Assembly: GCA_016705955.1 (NCBI GenBank)
Contig: JADJKO010000003.1
Coordinates: forward strand, 62,001 to 126,000
Origin: Flavobacteriales bacterium
GTDB taxonomy: Bacteria > Bacteroidota > Bacteroidia > Flavobacteriales_F > PHOS-HE28
Reading direction: 5' to 3'
Length of the DNA stretch: 64,000 nt
A program made the position numbers and the translations under genes. Below the pieces are notes generated by a model, which saw only the letters and a list, made by a program, of their open reading frames with translations, was not told the DNA's origin and ran no database searches. Numbering within the stretch: the first letter of the stretch is position 1; each line of letters opens with the position of its first letter. Positions 18,365-26,770 of the stretch are shown piece by piece.

Positions 18365-19360
18365 ATGGAACGCGAACGGCTCACGAAGCTTCTGGAGGAC
18401 CCCTCCCGCATCACGCGGCAGGACTTGGCGGACCTCGTGGTGATGGCCGAACGATACCCGTGGTTCAGCGGCGCCCAGTTGCTGCGTGCAGCCGGTGAAC
18501 GCTTGGGTGGCGAGGTGCTCTCCGACGAGACCTTGCGGACAGCCGGGGCACACCTGCCATCGCGATCGGTACTGTTCGACCTGACGAACAACACCGCACC
18601 ACCACCTGCCGCACCGATGCGTGTGGTCAGGTCGGTTGAAGTTCCCGCAGCAGAACAGACCACACCTGCCGTGGAGCCGGTCGCGGTCACACCGCCTATT
18701 CCGACTGGGTCCGTAGCGCCGATCCATACCCCGGAGCCGTTGCCGGATCCGATCATTGAACCGGAGCCGATCGTCAAGGCAGCGCCTGCGGAGAGCGCAA
18801 CCGATGAGTCCGCAGAGGAATTGGACCGCCTGATCCTGGAAAGTGCAGCGGCCAGCGCGTACAGCCTGACCGCTCTGCAGCCATTGGATCCACCGGCGGC
18901 CATCGTTGAACCGCCCGCCGTGCCTGAGGTTCCTGTGCCTCGTGTTGAGGTGATCCCACAGGTGGATCCAAAGGCAAGACTGCGCTTCACGGATTGGCTT
19001 GAGGTGTCGAATGTCACACCAACCGCCACGCCTTCTAGCGCGCTAGCCCCCCCCGATGCCAAAGTCGGAAAACCCACCCCGGAGGTCACCGATACCACGG
19101 CCCTGATCGATCGGTTCATCCGGAGTGAGACCCCGGAACCCAACAGGAAGACCGCCTTCTTCACCCCGCAACAGGCCGGTAAGCGCAGCTTGGACGATTC
19201 TGCAGGCCTGGTCACGGAAACATTGGCGCGGATCTACGCCAAGCAAGGCAACACGGCCAAGGCCATTGATGCATACCGACGTTTGGCACTGAAGTACCCG
19301 GAGAAAAGCGCTTACTTCGCGGCCCTTTCCAAGGCTTTGGAAGAACAACAGAACCCGTAG
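18365..19360 (+). CDS. TPR-like protein of the lptE-secG region, function unknown
   Basis: A 331-residue protein starting immediately after the lptE stop. The N-terminal 80 residues are helical (LADLVVMAERYPWFSGAQLLRA), the middle is long, low-complexity and proline/valine/glutamate rich, and the C-terminal part has a TPR-like unit (ETLARIYAKQGNTAKAIDAYRRLALKYPEKSAYFA). No signal peptide or membrane helix. It is three bases upstream of secG. Genes with this layout are common at this position in Bacteroidota but their role is not known to me. Confidence 0.75.
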   Translation: MERERLTKLLEDPSRITRQDLADLVVMAERYPWFSGAQLLRAAGERLGGEVLSDETLRTAGAHLPSRSVLFDLTNNTAPPPAAPMRVVRSVEVPAAEQTTPAVEPVAVTPPIPTGSVAPIHTPEPLPDPIIEPEPIVKAAPAESATDESAEELDRLILESAAASAYSLTALQPLDPPAAIVEPPAVPEVPVPRVEVIPQVDPKARLRFTDWLEVSNVTPTATPSSALAPPDAKVGKPTPEVTDTTALIDRFIRSETPEPNRKTAFFTPQQAGKRSLDDSAGLVTETLARIYAKQGNTAKAIDAYRRLALKYPEKSAYFAALSKALEEQQNP

Positions 19361-19363
19361 ACC

Positions 19364-19708
19364 ATGGTCGCCCTTACCATCCTCATCCTCATCATTTGTG
19401 CTCTTTTGGCCCTGGTGGTCCTAGCCCAGAACCCCAAGGGGGGCGGCTTGGCATCAGGCTTCACCGGTGCTTCCCAGATCGGTGGCGTGCAACGCACCGC
19501 CGACTTTTTGGAGAAAGGCACGTGGACCCTCAGCACCCTGCTCATGGTCCTCTGCTTGGTCTCGGCCGGGATCCAGAAGCACTCCGGTGGTGAACTGAAC
19601 GAATTGGATTCCACCGTAGCGCCGGCAGATGCCGATACGAACGCGACTCCCGATGCGGGTGGCACCACCACCGATGGGCAAGCTGTTCCGCCGGAGGAAG
19701 GTCAGTAG
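19364..19708 (+). CDS. secG: Preprotein translocase subunit SecG
   Basis: A 114-residue protein with two hydrophobic segments (residues about 2-20 and 51-67) separated by the family loop LAQNPKGGGLASGF and FLEKGTWTL. SecG assists SecYE in protein export across the inner membrane. The C-terminal 40 residues are acidic and threonine/asparagine rich, a usual extension in this phylum. Confidence 0.93.
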   Translation: MVALTILILIICALLALVVLAQNPKGGGLASGFTGASQIGGVQRTADFLEKGTWTLSTLLMVLCLVSAGIQKHSGGELNELDSTVAPADADTNATPDAGGTTTDGQAVPPEEGQ

Positions 19709-19861
19709 TTCGATCGCCAGCCTGACAGCAGCCCCTGACGATCCCGAGGGGTTCGCAGTGATCTTGACAGGATCGGTACCCATTCCCCCGGATGGCACGA
19801 CCGTTGACGAACGTGCGCCGTCCCAGTAAGACACCTAACAACCAAATCAATCCCGAGAATC

Positions 19862-20152
19862 ATGGCGAAAGTGAAACCGTTGGCAGACCGCGTGCTCGTG
19901 GAGGCCGCGCCGGCCGAAGAGACCACCAAGGGTGGGATCATCATCCCTGACACCGCGAAGGAGAAACCCCAACGTGGCAAGATCATCGCTGTCGGCACCG
20001 GCCGTGTGGCTGATGATGGCAAAGTGACCCCGCTCACCGTGAAGGTGGGCGACAATGTGCTGTATGGCAAGTACAGCGGCACCGAGCTTTCCCTCGAAGG
20101 CAAGGACTACATGATCATGCGCGAAAGCGACATCTACGCCGTACTCAACTAA
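19862..20152 (+). CDS. groES: Co-chaperonin GroES
   Basis: A 96-residue lid protein of the chaperonin. It has the family start VKPLADRVLVEAAPAEE, the mobile loop TTKGGIIIPDTAKEKPQRGK and the late DYMIMRESDIYAVL. The groEL gene follows after 50 bp. No CIRCE operator is visible in the 153 bp upstream. Confidence 0.98.
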   Translation: MAKVKPLADRVLVEAAPAEETTKGGIIIPDTAKEKPQRGKIIAVGTGRVADDGKVTPLTVKVGDNVLYGKYSGTELSLEGKDYMIMRESDIYAVLN

Positions 20153-20202
20153 GAAATCGTACGGGCCGGAAATTTCCGGCCCCAACCCATCCCCCTAAGA
20201 AA

Positions 20203-21840
20203 ATGGCAGCCAAGAACATCCAATTCGACATTGACGCCCGCGACCGCTTGAAGCGTGGCGTGGACCACCTCGCGAACGCCGTGAAGGTGACCCTCGGTCC
20301 CAAGGGCCGCAACGTGATCATCGACAAGAAATTCGGAGCGCCCCAGGTGACCAAGGACGGCGTGACCGTGGCCAAGGAGATCGAGCTGAGGGACCCTGTG
20401 GAGAACATGGGCGCCCAGATGCTGAAGGAAGTGGCCAGCAAGACCGCCGATATCGCGGGTGATGGTACCACCACCGCCACCGTGCTGGCACAAGCCATCG
20501 TAACCGCAGGTCTGAAGAACGTGGCCGCTGGTGCCAACCCAATGGACCTGAAGCGCGGTATCGACAAGGCCGTGGTAGCTGTGGTCGACGAGCTCAAGAA
20601 GATGAGCAAGACCGTGGGCAACGACAACGACAAGATCAAGCAGGTCGCCACCATCAGCTCCAATAACGACGAGACCATCGGCGCCCTCATCGCTCAGGCG
20701 ATGGAGAAGGTGAAGAAGGAAGGTGTGATCACCGTGGAAGAAGCGAAAGGCACCGACACCACGGTTGAAGTGGTGGAGGGCATGCAGTTCGACCGCGGCT
20801 ACCTCAGCCCCTACTTCGTGACCAACGCGGAGAAGATGGAGGTGGAACTCGAAGGTGCCTACATCCTGATCTACGACAAGAAGATCAGCAGTATGAAGGA
20901 GCTTCTCCCCGTGCTGGAGAAGAGCGCACAGACCGGCAAGCCCCTGTTGATCATCAGCGAGGACGTGGACGGTGAGGCACTCGCCACGCTCGTAGTGAAC
21001 AAGATCCGCGGCGCCCTGAAAGTGTGCGCGGTGAAAGCCCCTGGCTTCGGTGATCGTCGCAAAGCGATGCTCGAGGACATCGCCATCCTCACGGGTGGAC
21101 AGGTGATCAGCGAGGAGCGCGGCTTCAAGCTGGAGAACGCCGACCTGACCATGCTCGGCAAGGCGGAGAAGATCAGCATCGACAAGGACAACACGACGAT
21201 CGTGAACGGTGCCGGCAAGAAAGCCGATATCGTCGGTCGTGTGAACCAGATCAAGGCACAGATCGAATCCACCACGAGTGATTACGACAAGGAGAAGCTG
21301 CAAGAGCGTCTGGCCAAGTTGGCTGGCGGTGTGGCCGTCCTGTACATCGGCGCCGCTACGGAAGTGGAAATGAAGGAGAAGAAGGACCGCGTGGACGACG
21401 CGTTGCACGCGACCCGCGCTGCGGTGGAAGAAGGCATCGTACCGGGCGGCGGTGTGGCCTACATCCGCGCACAGAAAGTGCTCGACAAGATGGAAGGCAT
21501 CAACCCCGACGAGACGACGGGAATGGCCATCGTGCGCCGCGCGCTCGAAGAGCCGTTGCGCCAGATCGTGGCCAACGCAGGCATGGAAGGCAGCATCGTG
21601 GTCCAGAAGGTCCGCGAAGGCAAAGCCGACTACGGTTTCAACGCGCGCACCGAGGTGTACGAGAACCTGCACGCTGCAGGGGTCATCGACCCGACCAAGG
21701 TGACCCGCGTGGCACTGGAGAACGCCGCTTCGATCGCCAGCATGTTGCTCACCACCGAGTGCGTGATCAGCGAAGAGAAGGAAGAGAAGGCACCGGCACA
21801 CAGTCATGGTGGAATGGGTGGCGGCATGGACATGATGTAA
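20203..21840 (+). CDS. groEL: Chaperonin GroEL
   Basis: A 545-residue subunit of the double-ring folding chaperonin. Motifs include VTLGPKGRNV, the ATP-site DGTTTATVLAQAI, GVITVEEAKG, EEGIVPGGGVAYI and the glycine/methionine tail GGMGGGMDMM. Full family length with no disruption. A hairpin terminator follows at 21873-21890. Confidence 0.99.
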   Translation: MAAKNIQFDIDARDRLKRGVDHLANAVKVTLGPKGRNVIIDKKFGAPQVTKDGVTVAKEIELRDPVENMGAQMLKEVASKTADIAGDGTTTATVLAQAIVTAGLKNVAAGANPMDLKRGIDKAVVAVVDELKKMSKTVGNDNDKIKQVATISSNNDETIGALIAQAMEKVKKEGVITVEEAKGTDTTVEVVEGMQFDRGYLSPYFVTNAEKMEVELEGAYILIYDKKISSMKELLPVLEKSAQTGKPLLIISEDVDGEALATLVVNKIRGALKVCAVKAPGFGDRRKAMLEDIAILTGGQVISEERGFKLENADLTMLGKAEKISIDKDNTTIVNGAGKKADIVGRVNQIKAQIESTTSDYDKEKLQERLAKLAGGVAVLYIGAATEVEMKEKKDRVDDALHATRAAVEEGIVPGGGVAYIRAQKVLDKMEGINPDETTGMAIVRRALEEPLRQIVANAGMEGSIVVQKVREGKADYGFNARTEVYENLHAAGVIDPTKVTRVALENAASIASMLLTTECVISEEKEEKAPAHSHGGMGGGMDMM

Positions 21841-21872
21841 GTCGCGTCCAACGCATCTCTTCAATGCGCGAG

Positions 21873-21890
21873 CCCTGGCGAAAGCCGGGG
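21873..21890 (+). terminator. Terminator after groEL
   Basis: CCCTGGC, GAAA tetraloop, GCCGGGG (one G-T pair) followed by a T-rich stretch, 32 bp past the groEL stop. Confidence 0.7.
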
Positions 21891-21934
21891 TTCGTTGCTT
21901 TAGGGAATTCCGCCTGAATGATCAACCGACGTTA

Positions 21935-21948
21935 CTAACACCTGTTAG
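21935..21948. promoter_or_regulatory. 14-bp palindrome upstream of the condensin operon
   Basis: CTAACA, CC, TGTTAG form a perfect palindrome just upstream of a promoter-like pair (TTG at 21958-21960, then after 21 nt TACTTTGC at 21982). Its placement fits an operator for the operon at 22011-26686, but no regulator is known. Confidence 0.3.
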
Positions 21949-21957
21949 GAACTCGCC

Positions 21958-21989
21958 TTGGGGCTTCCCTTCCCACGCGGGTACTTTGC
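21958..21989 (+). promoter_or_regulatory. Promoter-like motif before the condensin operon
   Basis: TTG followed by 21 nt and TACTTTGC, one base short of the -7 consensus; about 22 nt upstream of the ATG at 22011. Confidence 0.35.
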
Positions 21990-22010
21990 TACCGCCTAAG
22001 CTTGGGCAGT

Positions 22011-23234
22011 ATGCAGCTCACCCCCAAACGTTTCTTCGACTTCTGTGCAGCGCACGTGCCGCTGTTGCACGCCATCGCCATGAAGCCCGGCGATGTGAGC
22101 GAGGCGCAGGTCCGCCAGCTCATCCGCACCTTCAGCGATACCGTGCAGGAGCAGCCCGAGACCACGTGGCAACGATTGCTGGAACTACAGATCATCGTTC
22201 CGCTGGAGGAAGGCAGCGCACACTACGTCATGTCCCAAGCGCTGTTGCAACTGCTCAACTTCCTGTACAACGACGCGCTACCGACATCGCCGGAGATCAT
22301 CCAAGGCTATATCGCAGCGCTGGAAAGTGCGCGCAAGCGGTTGGTGGTTGGTGTGGAGGCCATGGATCCGCTCAGCGTACACATGGCCACGAGCGAAGTG
22401 GACCACACGCTGCGGCGCATGCAGGACGACCTCGATGCCACGCACCGCGCAGTGATGGCCGAAGTGGCGCGCTACAAGGCGGACCGCACAAGTGTGAGCG
22501 TGCGCGAGCGCTACCTGCGGATCCTGAACCTGATGGATCAGTACGTGCATCCGCTCGTGGAGATCGTCCGCGTGGATGGTTTGTTGGTGGGCACCTTGAA
22601 CGAAACGGATCTCGCCTTACGCGCAGCACGCGAGAACGGCGTGTTCTCGGAGATCGGGATGATCGAGCGCAACGAGCGGCAGATCCGCGCACTGCGCCGC
22701 CGTTCCATTCACACGCTGAACGAGAGCCGCAAGGAATTGCAGCCACTCTACGAAGTGCTGCGTCGTTCCTCGGCGATCGCACACGGCGCCACGCTCGCAC
22801 TCGGTCGCTTGCGCCAGATGCGCTTGGAGGATTGGGTGGCGAACTATGTGGTACTGGCCGATCGCGCCAGTGTGGAGTGTCCACCGACGGATGCGGTGTT
22901 GCGCCACATCATCCATGAGGTGATCACGCATCCGCCCACGCCGCCGCCGGTGCTCTCGATGACCGAGAACCAGGACACGCCGCCGGATTACGTGCGGTTG
23001 TTGTGGTTGAACGAGCTTCCAGCGATCCTGCACGAGGAGTTACCGGTGAAGGATCTCACGGGCTGGCTCACCTCCAACTTCCCGGAGAAGAGCACCGGTG
23101 ATGCATTGCTGGGCCTGAGCAAATTGCTCTTCGACCCGACGATGGACGTCACCTTCAAGGGCGGAGAACAGAAACAATACCGCACGCGCGACGGCGTGTT
23201 GGAAGCCACCACGATAGCGATCACGAAAGCATGA
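22011..23234 (+). CDS. MukF/MksF/JetA-like kleisin subunit of an SMC-type condensin
   Basis: A 407-residue, helical, non-secreted protein. It has no strong motif by itself; the call rests on its order and coupling with an MukE/JetB-like gene (ATGA overlap at 23231) and an MukB/JetC-like ATPase. The N-terminal part (TPKRFFDFCAAHVPLL, LLELQIIVPL) is compatible with the winged-helix domain of these kleisins, the centre is long helical and arginine rich, and the C-terminus has a compact domain. The kleisin bridges the two SMC heads. The ATG at 22011 is preferred over a TTG nine bases upstream. Confidence 0.7.
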   Translation: MQLTPKRFFDFCAAHVPLLHAIAMKPGDVSEAQVRQLIRTFSDTVQEQPETTWQRLLELQIIVPLEEGSAHYVMSQALLQLLNFLYNDALPTSPEIIQGYIAALESARKRLVVGVEAMDPLSVHMATSEVDHTLRRMQDDLDATHRAVMAEVARYKADRTSVSVRERYLRILNLMDQYVHPLVEIVRVDGLLVGTLNETDLALRAARENGVFSEIGMIERNERQIRALRRRSIHTLNESRKELQPLYEVLRRSSAIAHGATLALGRLRQMRLEDWVANYVVLADRASVECPPTDAVLRHIIHEVITHPPTPPPVLSMTENQDTPPDYVRLLWLNELPAILHEELPVKDLTGWLTSNFPEKSTGDALLGLSKLLFDPTMDVTFKGGEQKQYRTRDGVLEATTIAITKA

Positions 23235-23809
23235 GCGAGCTACCCCAACTGAAGGAGATCTTCGACAAGCTCCGACAAGGCGCCTACATCACGCACGAGC
23301 AAGGAACCCTGCACGCCTCACTGGCCGAGGACTTCGATGCGTACAAGGAATACTTCGAGCCGTTAGGCTTGAACCTGATCCGCCACCCACGCGACTTCTT
23401 CTACCTGCACACCGAAGCCGCCGAGGGAACCCCGCCATCCGCTTCCCTCTCTCCCATCGCCGTGTTCAGCTTCATTCTCATCGAAGCTGCCGCGAACGAA
23501 GGACGACCCGTGGAGGAATACCTGCTCACCGAGCGCTTCAGCGTGGCCGGTCTGCCGCACCTGACCAGTGATCGATACAAAGCGCATTTGCGCGCGGTCG
23601 GCATTGATGACGAGGCCACATTGCGCAAACTGGTGAAGAGCATGGTGCGTCTAGGCTGGGTGGAATACTTCCCGGACGACACCTTCCGCTTCCTGCGTCC
23701 GTTCCATCGTGTGTTCGACAAGTGCCAGGAGATCAGCGCAGCGGCGGAACAGGATGGTCGCGCCGTGTTGGAGCCGGAGGAGAAGGAGATCGACCCGGAA
23801 ATGAATTAA
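23231..23809 (+). CDS. MukE/MksE/JetB-like subunit of the condensin
   Basis: A 192-residue protein with winged-helix-like features: an early FDKLRQGAYITHEQ, LNLIRHPRDFFYLH in the first third, a helical middle (FILIEAAANEGRPVEEYLL) and LVRLGWVEYF-type end (VKSMVRLGWVEYFPDDTFRFLRP). This is the layout of MukE/DUF4194 proteins, which bind the kleisin and DNA. It overlaps the upstream gene by 4 nt. The following ATPase starts 153 bp later, across a repeat element. Confidence 0.75.
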   Translation: MSELPQLKEIFDKLRQGAYITHEQGTLHASLAEDFDAYKEYFEPLGLNLIRHPRDFFYLHTEAAEGTPPSASLSPIAVFSFILIEAAANEGRPVEEYLLTERFSVAGLPHLTSDRYKAHLRAVGIDDEATLRKLVKSMVRLGWVEYFPDDTFRFLRPFHRVFDKCQEISAAAEQDGRAVLEPEEKEIDPEMN

Positions 23810-23812
23810 GCG

Positions 23813-23943
23813 TACCGCAAAGGGCGCGAAGGTCGCAAAGGGAAATGCCAATGCCCACTGAACATCCAAGTCGCGTCACCTGCCAACCAGAACAGACCAA
23901 CCCACACGCCGCATTCTTCGTGCACTTTGCGCCCTTTGCGGTA
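23813..23943. repeat. 131-bp element with perfect 15-bp inverted ends
   Basis: TACCGCAAAGGGCGC at 23813-23827 and its exact complement at 23929-23943 bound a non-coding stretch between the two condensin genes. The end sequence resembles short dispersed repeats of the GCAAAGGGCGC kind, so this may be a small non-autonomous element or a folded leader. Confidence 0.65.
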
Positions 23944-23962
23944 TCCATCAGCCTTTGATCGC

Positions 23963-26686
23963 ATGCAACTAGGACCAACGAAACTCATCGCCATCCGCTC
24001 CGGCAGCTACGACTACGCTGAAGTGGAGTTGGGCACATCCATCCAACTGGTGGGGCCGAACAACGCGGGCAAGACCACGTTGATCAACACCCTGCAGTTC
24101 CTGTACCTCGACAACCGGAACCAGATGGTCTTCGGCGACCACGATGCGGAGGCGACGCGCGAGTACTACTTCCCCGATCACTACAGCTACTTGCTGTTCG
24201 AGTGCCAAGGACCGAAGGGTATATACATCCTCGGCTGGCGCGGACAGAGCAAGGCGAGCGGCGGCGATCCCATCCGCTTCACGTATGATGGCGGATACGA
24301 CATGAGCGATTTCCTGACGGCTGATGACCACGTGGCCGATCCGAAGACCGTGCTGGCGAAACTGGAGCAGCGCAACTACCGCGAACTCCGCGAACCACAA
24401 GCGCATCGCGAGGCGATCCTCGTGGCCACCAAGGGCGAGAGCAATGGCCTTGGCATTGTTCACCTGACGGAAGTGGAACGTTACGCGCACTTCAAGGAGA
24501 TCCTGAAGAACCTGCTCAGCCTGCGCTCCATCGACCAGCACGAGATGAAGCGCAGTTTGCTGATGCTCGCGGGCATCCCGCCGAACAAACCTGCGCTCGA
24601 AGCGAACCGCTTGATGACGGAGGAGTTCGAACGCATCCGCGACCGTCGGATGAAGTTGAACACGCTGAAGAGCGAACGTGAACGGCTGGAGAAGTACATC
24701 GCGATGAGCGATGTGCGCATGACCTTGGAAGCGCGCCTCGCACATGTGTACGGCGACCTCATGGAGAAGCGTCGCAAGGCGCACGACCACAACAAGCACG
24801 TGAAGGAGGCCATCGTGGCCAAGCAGGACGCGTTGGAGAAGGAGAAGGTGAGCACGGCTGAGATCCTGAAGGACCTCGACGAGAAGATCGCCGAACTCGC
24901 CGGCTTCAAAGGCCGCGCAGAAGGCGATCTCGCGCGCATCGCCGATCTGGGTGCTGGCATGGAGCAGTTCGTGGAGAACATGGAGCGCGAAGCGTTGGTG
25001 AATGCCAAGGAGCGCCTCACCGCACTCGCACGACAACTCGGCAACGCACAGGAAGCGGATCGCCAACGTACCGCACGCAGCCTTGCAGAGGTCACCGGTC
25101 GCGTGGCGAATACGGAGAAGGCCATCGCCAACTTCGACAAGGCACTCATCACCGAACTGCGTGAAACGCTGAAGGATGAAGAGGTGCGTGGCCTCTCCAA
25201 GCTATTCAACCTGGACCTGCTGAAGTTGCCCGTGGAAAAAGGCAGCGTGGAGTTGAAGAAGCGCAAGCAGATCGACACGCTGCTGAAGAGCATCGCGGAG
25301 AATATCACCGACGACAAGTACGCCGACGCGTTGATGACACTGCCGCTTCCGGACAACAGCCACGCATGGAAGGAACTGGTGGATGTGAAGGCATTGAAGA
25401 AATCGCTCACCGACCTGAAGGCCGATCAACAGCGCTTGCAGCAGTTGATGGAGGCGATCGAGAACCGGGAGCAGATCGCGAAGGAGCGCACCACCGTGCA
25501 GGAGGAATGCGACGCCCATGTGGAAACCCTGAGCCGTTGGGAACGCTTGCAGGTGGAACGCCACGAGGAGCCCCGCTTGAAGCAGCGCTTGGCTGAAGTG
25601 AGCAAGGAGAAGGCGGGATCCGAGGCCAAGCGACTCGAGACGCGCAAGCTTCTGGATGAACTTTCCGCGAAGCTCTACGAGCAACGCACCGCCTTGAACC
25701 AGGAGGACGATCGCTTCAATCGCCTGCTGCGGTTGATGGAACAATGCATCGCACCGCCCGACCCGAGTGCGAAGAGCAAGGACCCCATGGCCGTGCCCTC
25801 CGACCCGGAGGATGCCATCGCGCTCTACCACAAGATGACGCTGGAGTTCAGCACCATGTCCCGCGACATGGACCAGTTGCGCAGCAAGATCGAGAACGTG
25901 CTGAAGAGCGACATCATCGGCGCCACGGAACAGGAGACCATCCGCTTGATCAAGGAACAGATCGAGGGCCTGCCCACCTTCGAGGAAGCCTTGCGTAAGG
26001 ACTGGGACAACTACCTGCACCTGCTGCGCGCCAACTTCGCCAACGTCCTCAACGGACTCACCGACATCAAGAACGCGGCGGAGAAATTGAACCGGCGCTT
26101 CAGCAAGGTCAGCGTCTCCAACCTGGAAAGCCTGCGGATGGACGTGATGGACCAGAGCGATCTCGTTGGACCACTGAAGGAACTTGCCGAGACGGATCAC
26201 ACCGGCCTCTTCGACAGCAGCAGCAAGCTTGACGCCGCCTACCAGAGCTTCCGCAACAAACTGAGTGAGCGCATCACGCTGAACTACGGCGATCTGTTCA
26301 CGCTGCGCTTCACCGTGACCACGCAAGGCGGTCGCACACACAGCTACGACAACCTACAGGTGGAATCGCACGGTACCGCCATCACCATCAAGGTGCTCTT
26401 CAACCTGCTCGTGCTGCGCAGCATGCTGAAGGAGGATCCGAAGCAACGCTCGCCCTTATCACGCGTGCCCTTCTTCCTCGACGAGATCCACTCGCTCGAT
26501 GCCACCAACCGCGCTGCGGTATTGCGCATGAGCAGGGACCTCGGCTTCATGGCCATCACCGCCGCACCGGAACCCGTGAGCGAAGTGGACGCCCTCTACT
26601 TCCTGCGGCCGATCAATGGCCGCTTGGTGGTGCGCAACGAACTGCGGATCGGCGTGAAGTACGATGAGGTGTTGGCGGAGGCGTAG
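23963..26686 (+). CDS. MukB/MksB/JetC-like SMC ATPase
   Basis: A 907-residue SMC-type ATPase. Walker A is GPNNAGKTT at residues 31-39, then a head domain (FLYLDNRNQMVFGDHD) and two long coiled-coil stretches rich in lysine, glutamate and leucine (about 220-560 and 560-760). A signature-like SHGTAITIKVLFNLL lies before the Walker B FFLDEIHSLD near residue 840. It is far shorter than MukB and matches the short-armed MksB/JetC class, which loops DNA. ATG 23963 (MQLGPTKLIAI) is preferred to the longer frame from 23927, which would run through the repeat. It is the last condensin gene; the terminator at 26708 follows and no JetD/MksG (topoisomerase-VI-like nuclease) gene is present. Confidence 0.85.
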   Translation: MQLGPTKLIAIRSGSYDYAEVELGTSIQLVGPNNAGKTTLINTLQFLYLDNRNQMVFGDHDAEATREYYFPDHYSYLLFECQGPKGIYILGWRGQSKASGGDPIRFTYDGGYDMSDFLTADDHVADPKTVLAKLEQRNYRELREPQAHREAILVATKGESNGLGIVHLTEVERYAHFKEILKNLLSLRSIDQHEMKRSLLMLAGIPPNKPALEANRLMTEEFERIRDRRMKLNTLKSERERLEKYIAMSDVRMTLEARLAHVYGDLMEKRRKAHDHNKHVKEAIVAKQDALEKEKVSTAEILKDLDEKIAELAGFKGRAEGDLARIADLGAGMEQFVENMEREALVNAKERLTALARQLGNAQEADRQRTARSLAEVTGRVANTEKAIANFDKALITELRETLKDEEVRGLSKLFNLDLLKLPVEKGSVELKKRKQIDTLLKSIAENITDDKYADALMTLPLPDNSHAWKELVDVKALKKSLTDLKADQQRLQQLMEAIENREQIAKERTTVQEECDAHVETLSRWERLQVERHEEPRLKQRLAEVSKEKAGSEAKRLETRKLLDELSAKLYEQRTALNQEDDRFNRLLRLMEQCIAPPDPSAKSKDPMAVPSDPEDAIALYHKMTLEFSTMSRDMDQLRSKIENVLKSDIIGATEQETIRLIKEQIEGLPTFEEALRKDWDNYLHLLRANFANVLNGLTDIKNAAEKLNRRFSKVSVSNLESLRMDVMDQSDLVGPLKELAETDHTGLFDSSSKLDAAYQSFRNKLSERITLNYGDLFTLRFTVTTQGGRTHSYDNLQVESHGTAITIKVLFNLLVLRSMLKEDPKQRSPLSRVPFFLDEIHSLDATNRAAVLRMSRDLGFMAITAAPEPVSEVDALYFLRPINGRLVVRNELRIGVKYDEVLAEA

Positions 26687-26707
26687 AACTCGAACTCATT
26701 CCATGTG

Positions 26708-26734
26708 AAGAACCCCGGCTTGGTCGGGGTTCTT
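26708..26734 (+). terminator. Terminator after the condensin operon
   Basis: Perfect 10-bp stem AAGAACCCCG / CGGGGTTCTT with a 7-nt loop, followed by TCG TTC. It lies between the condensin ATPase stop and the sensor kinase start and supports the kinase start at 26771 rather than 26705. Confidence 0.8.
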
Positions 26735-26770
26735 TCGTTCCGGATCATTCTCCCGGTACCTTCCGTCGCG

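Noticed and set aside
19709..19861. Possible CIRCE or heat-shock operator before groES
   Set aside because: No TTAGCACTC-N9-GAGTGCTAA palindrome found; a TTGACA word is present but lacks a partner element.
20149..21864. 571-codon minus-strand frame opposite groEL
   Set aside because: Complement of the highly conserved groEL coding sequence; histidine-rich and without family motifs.
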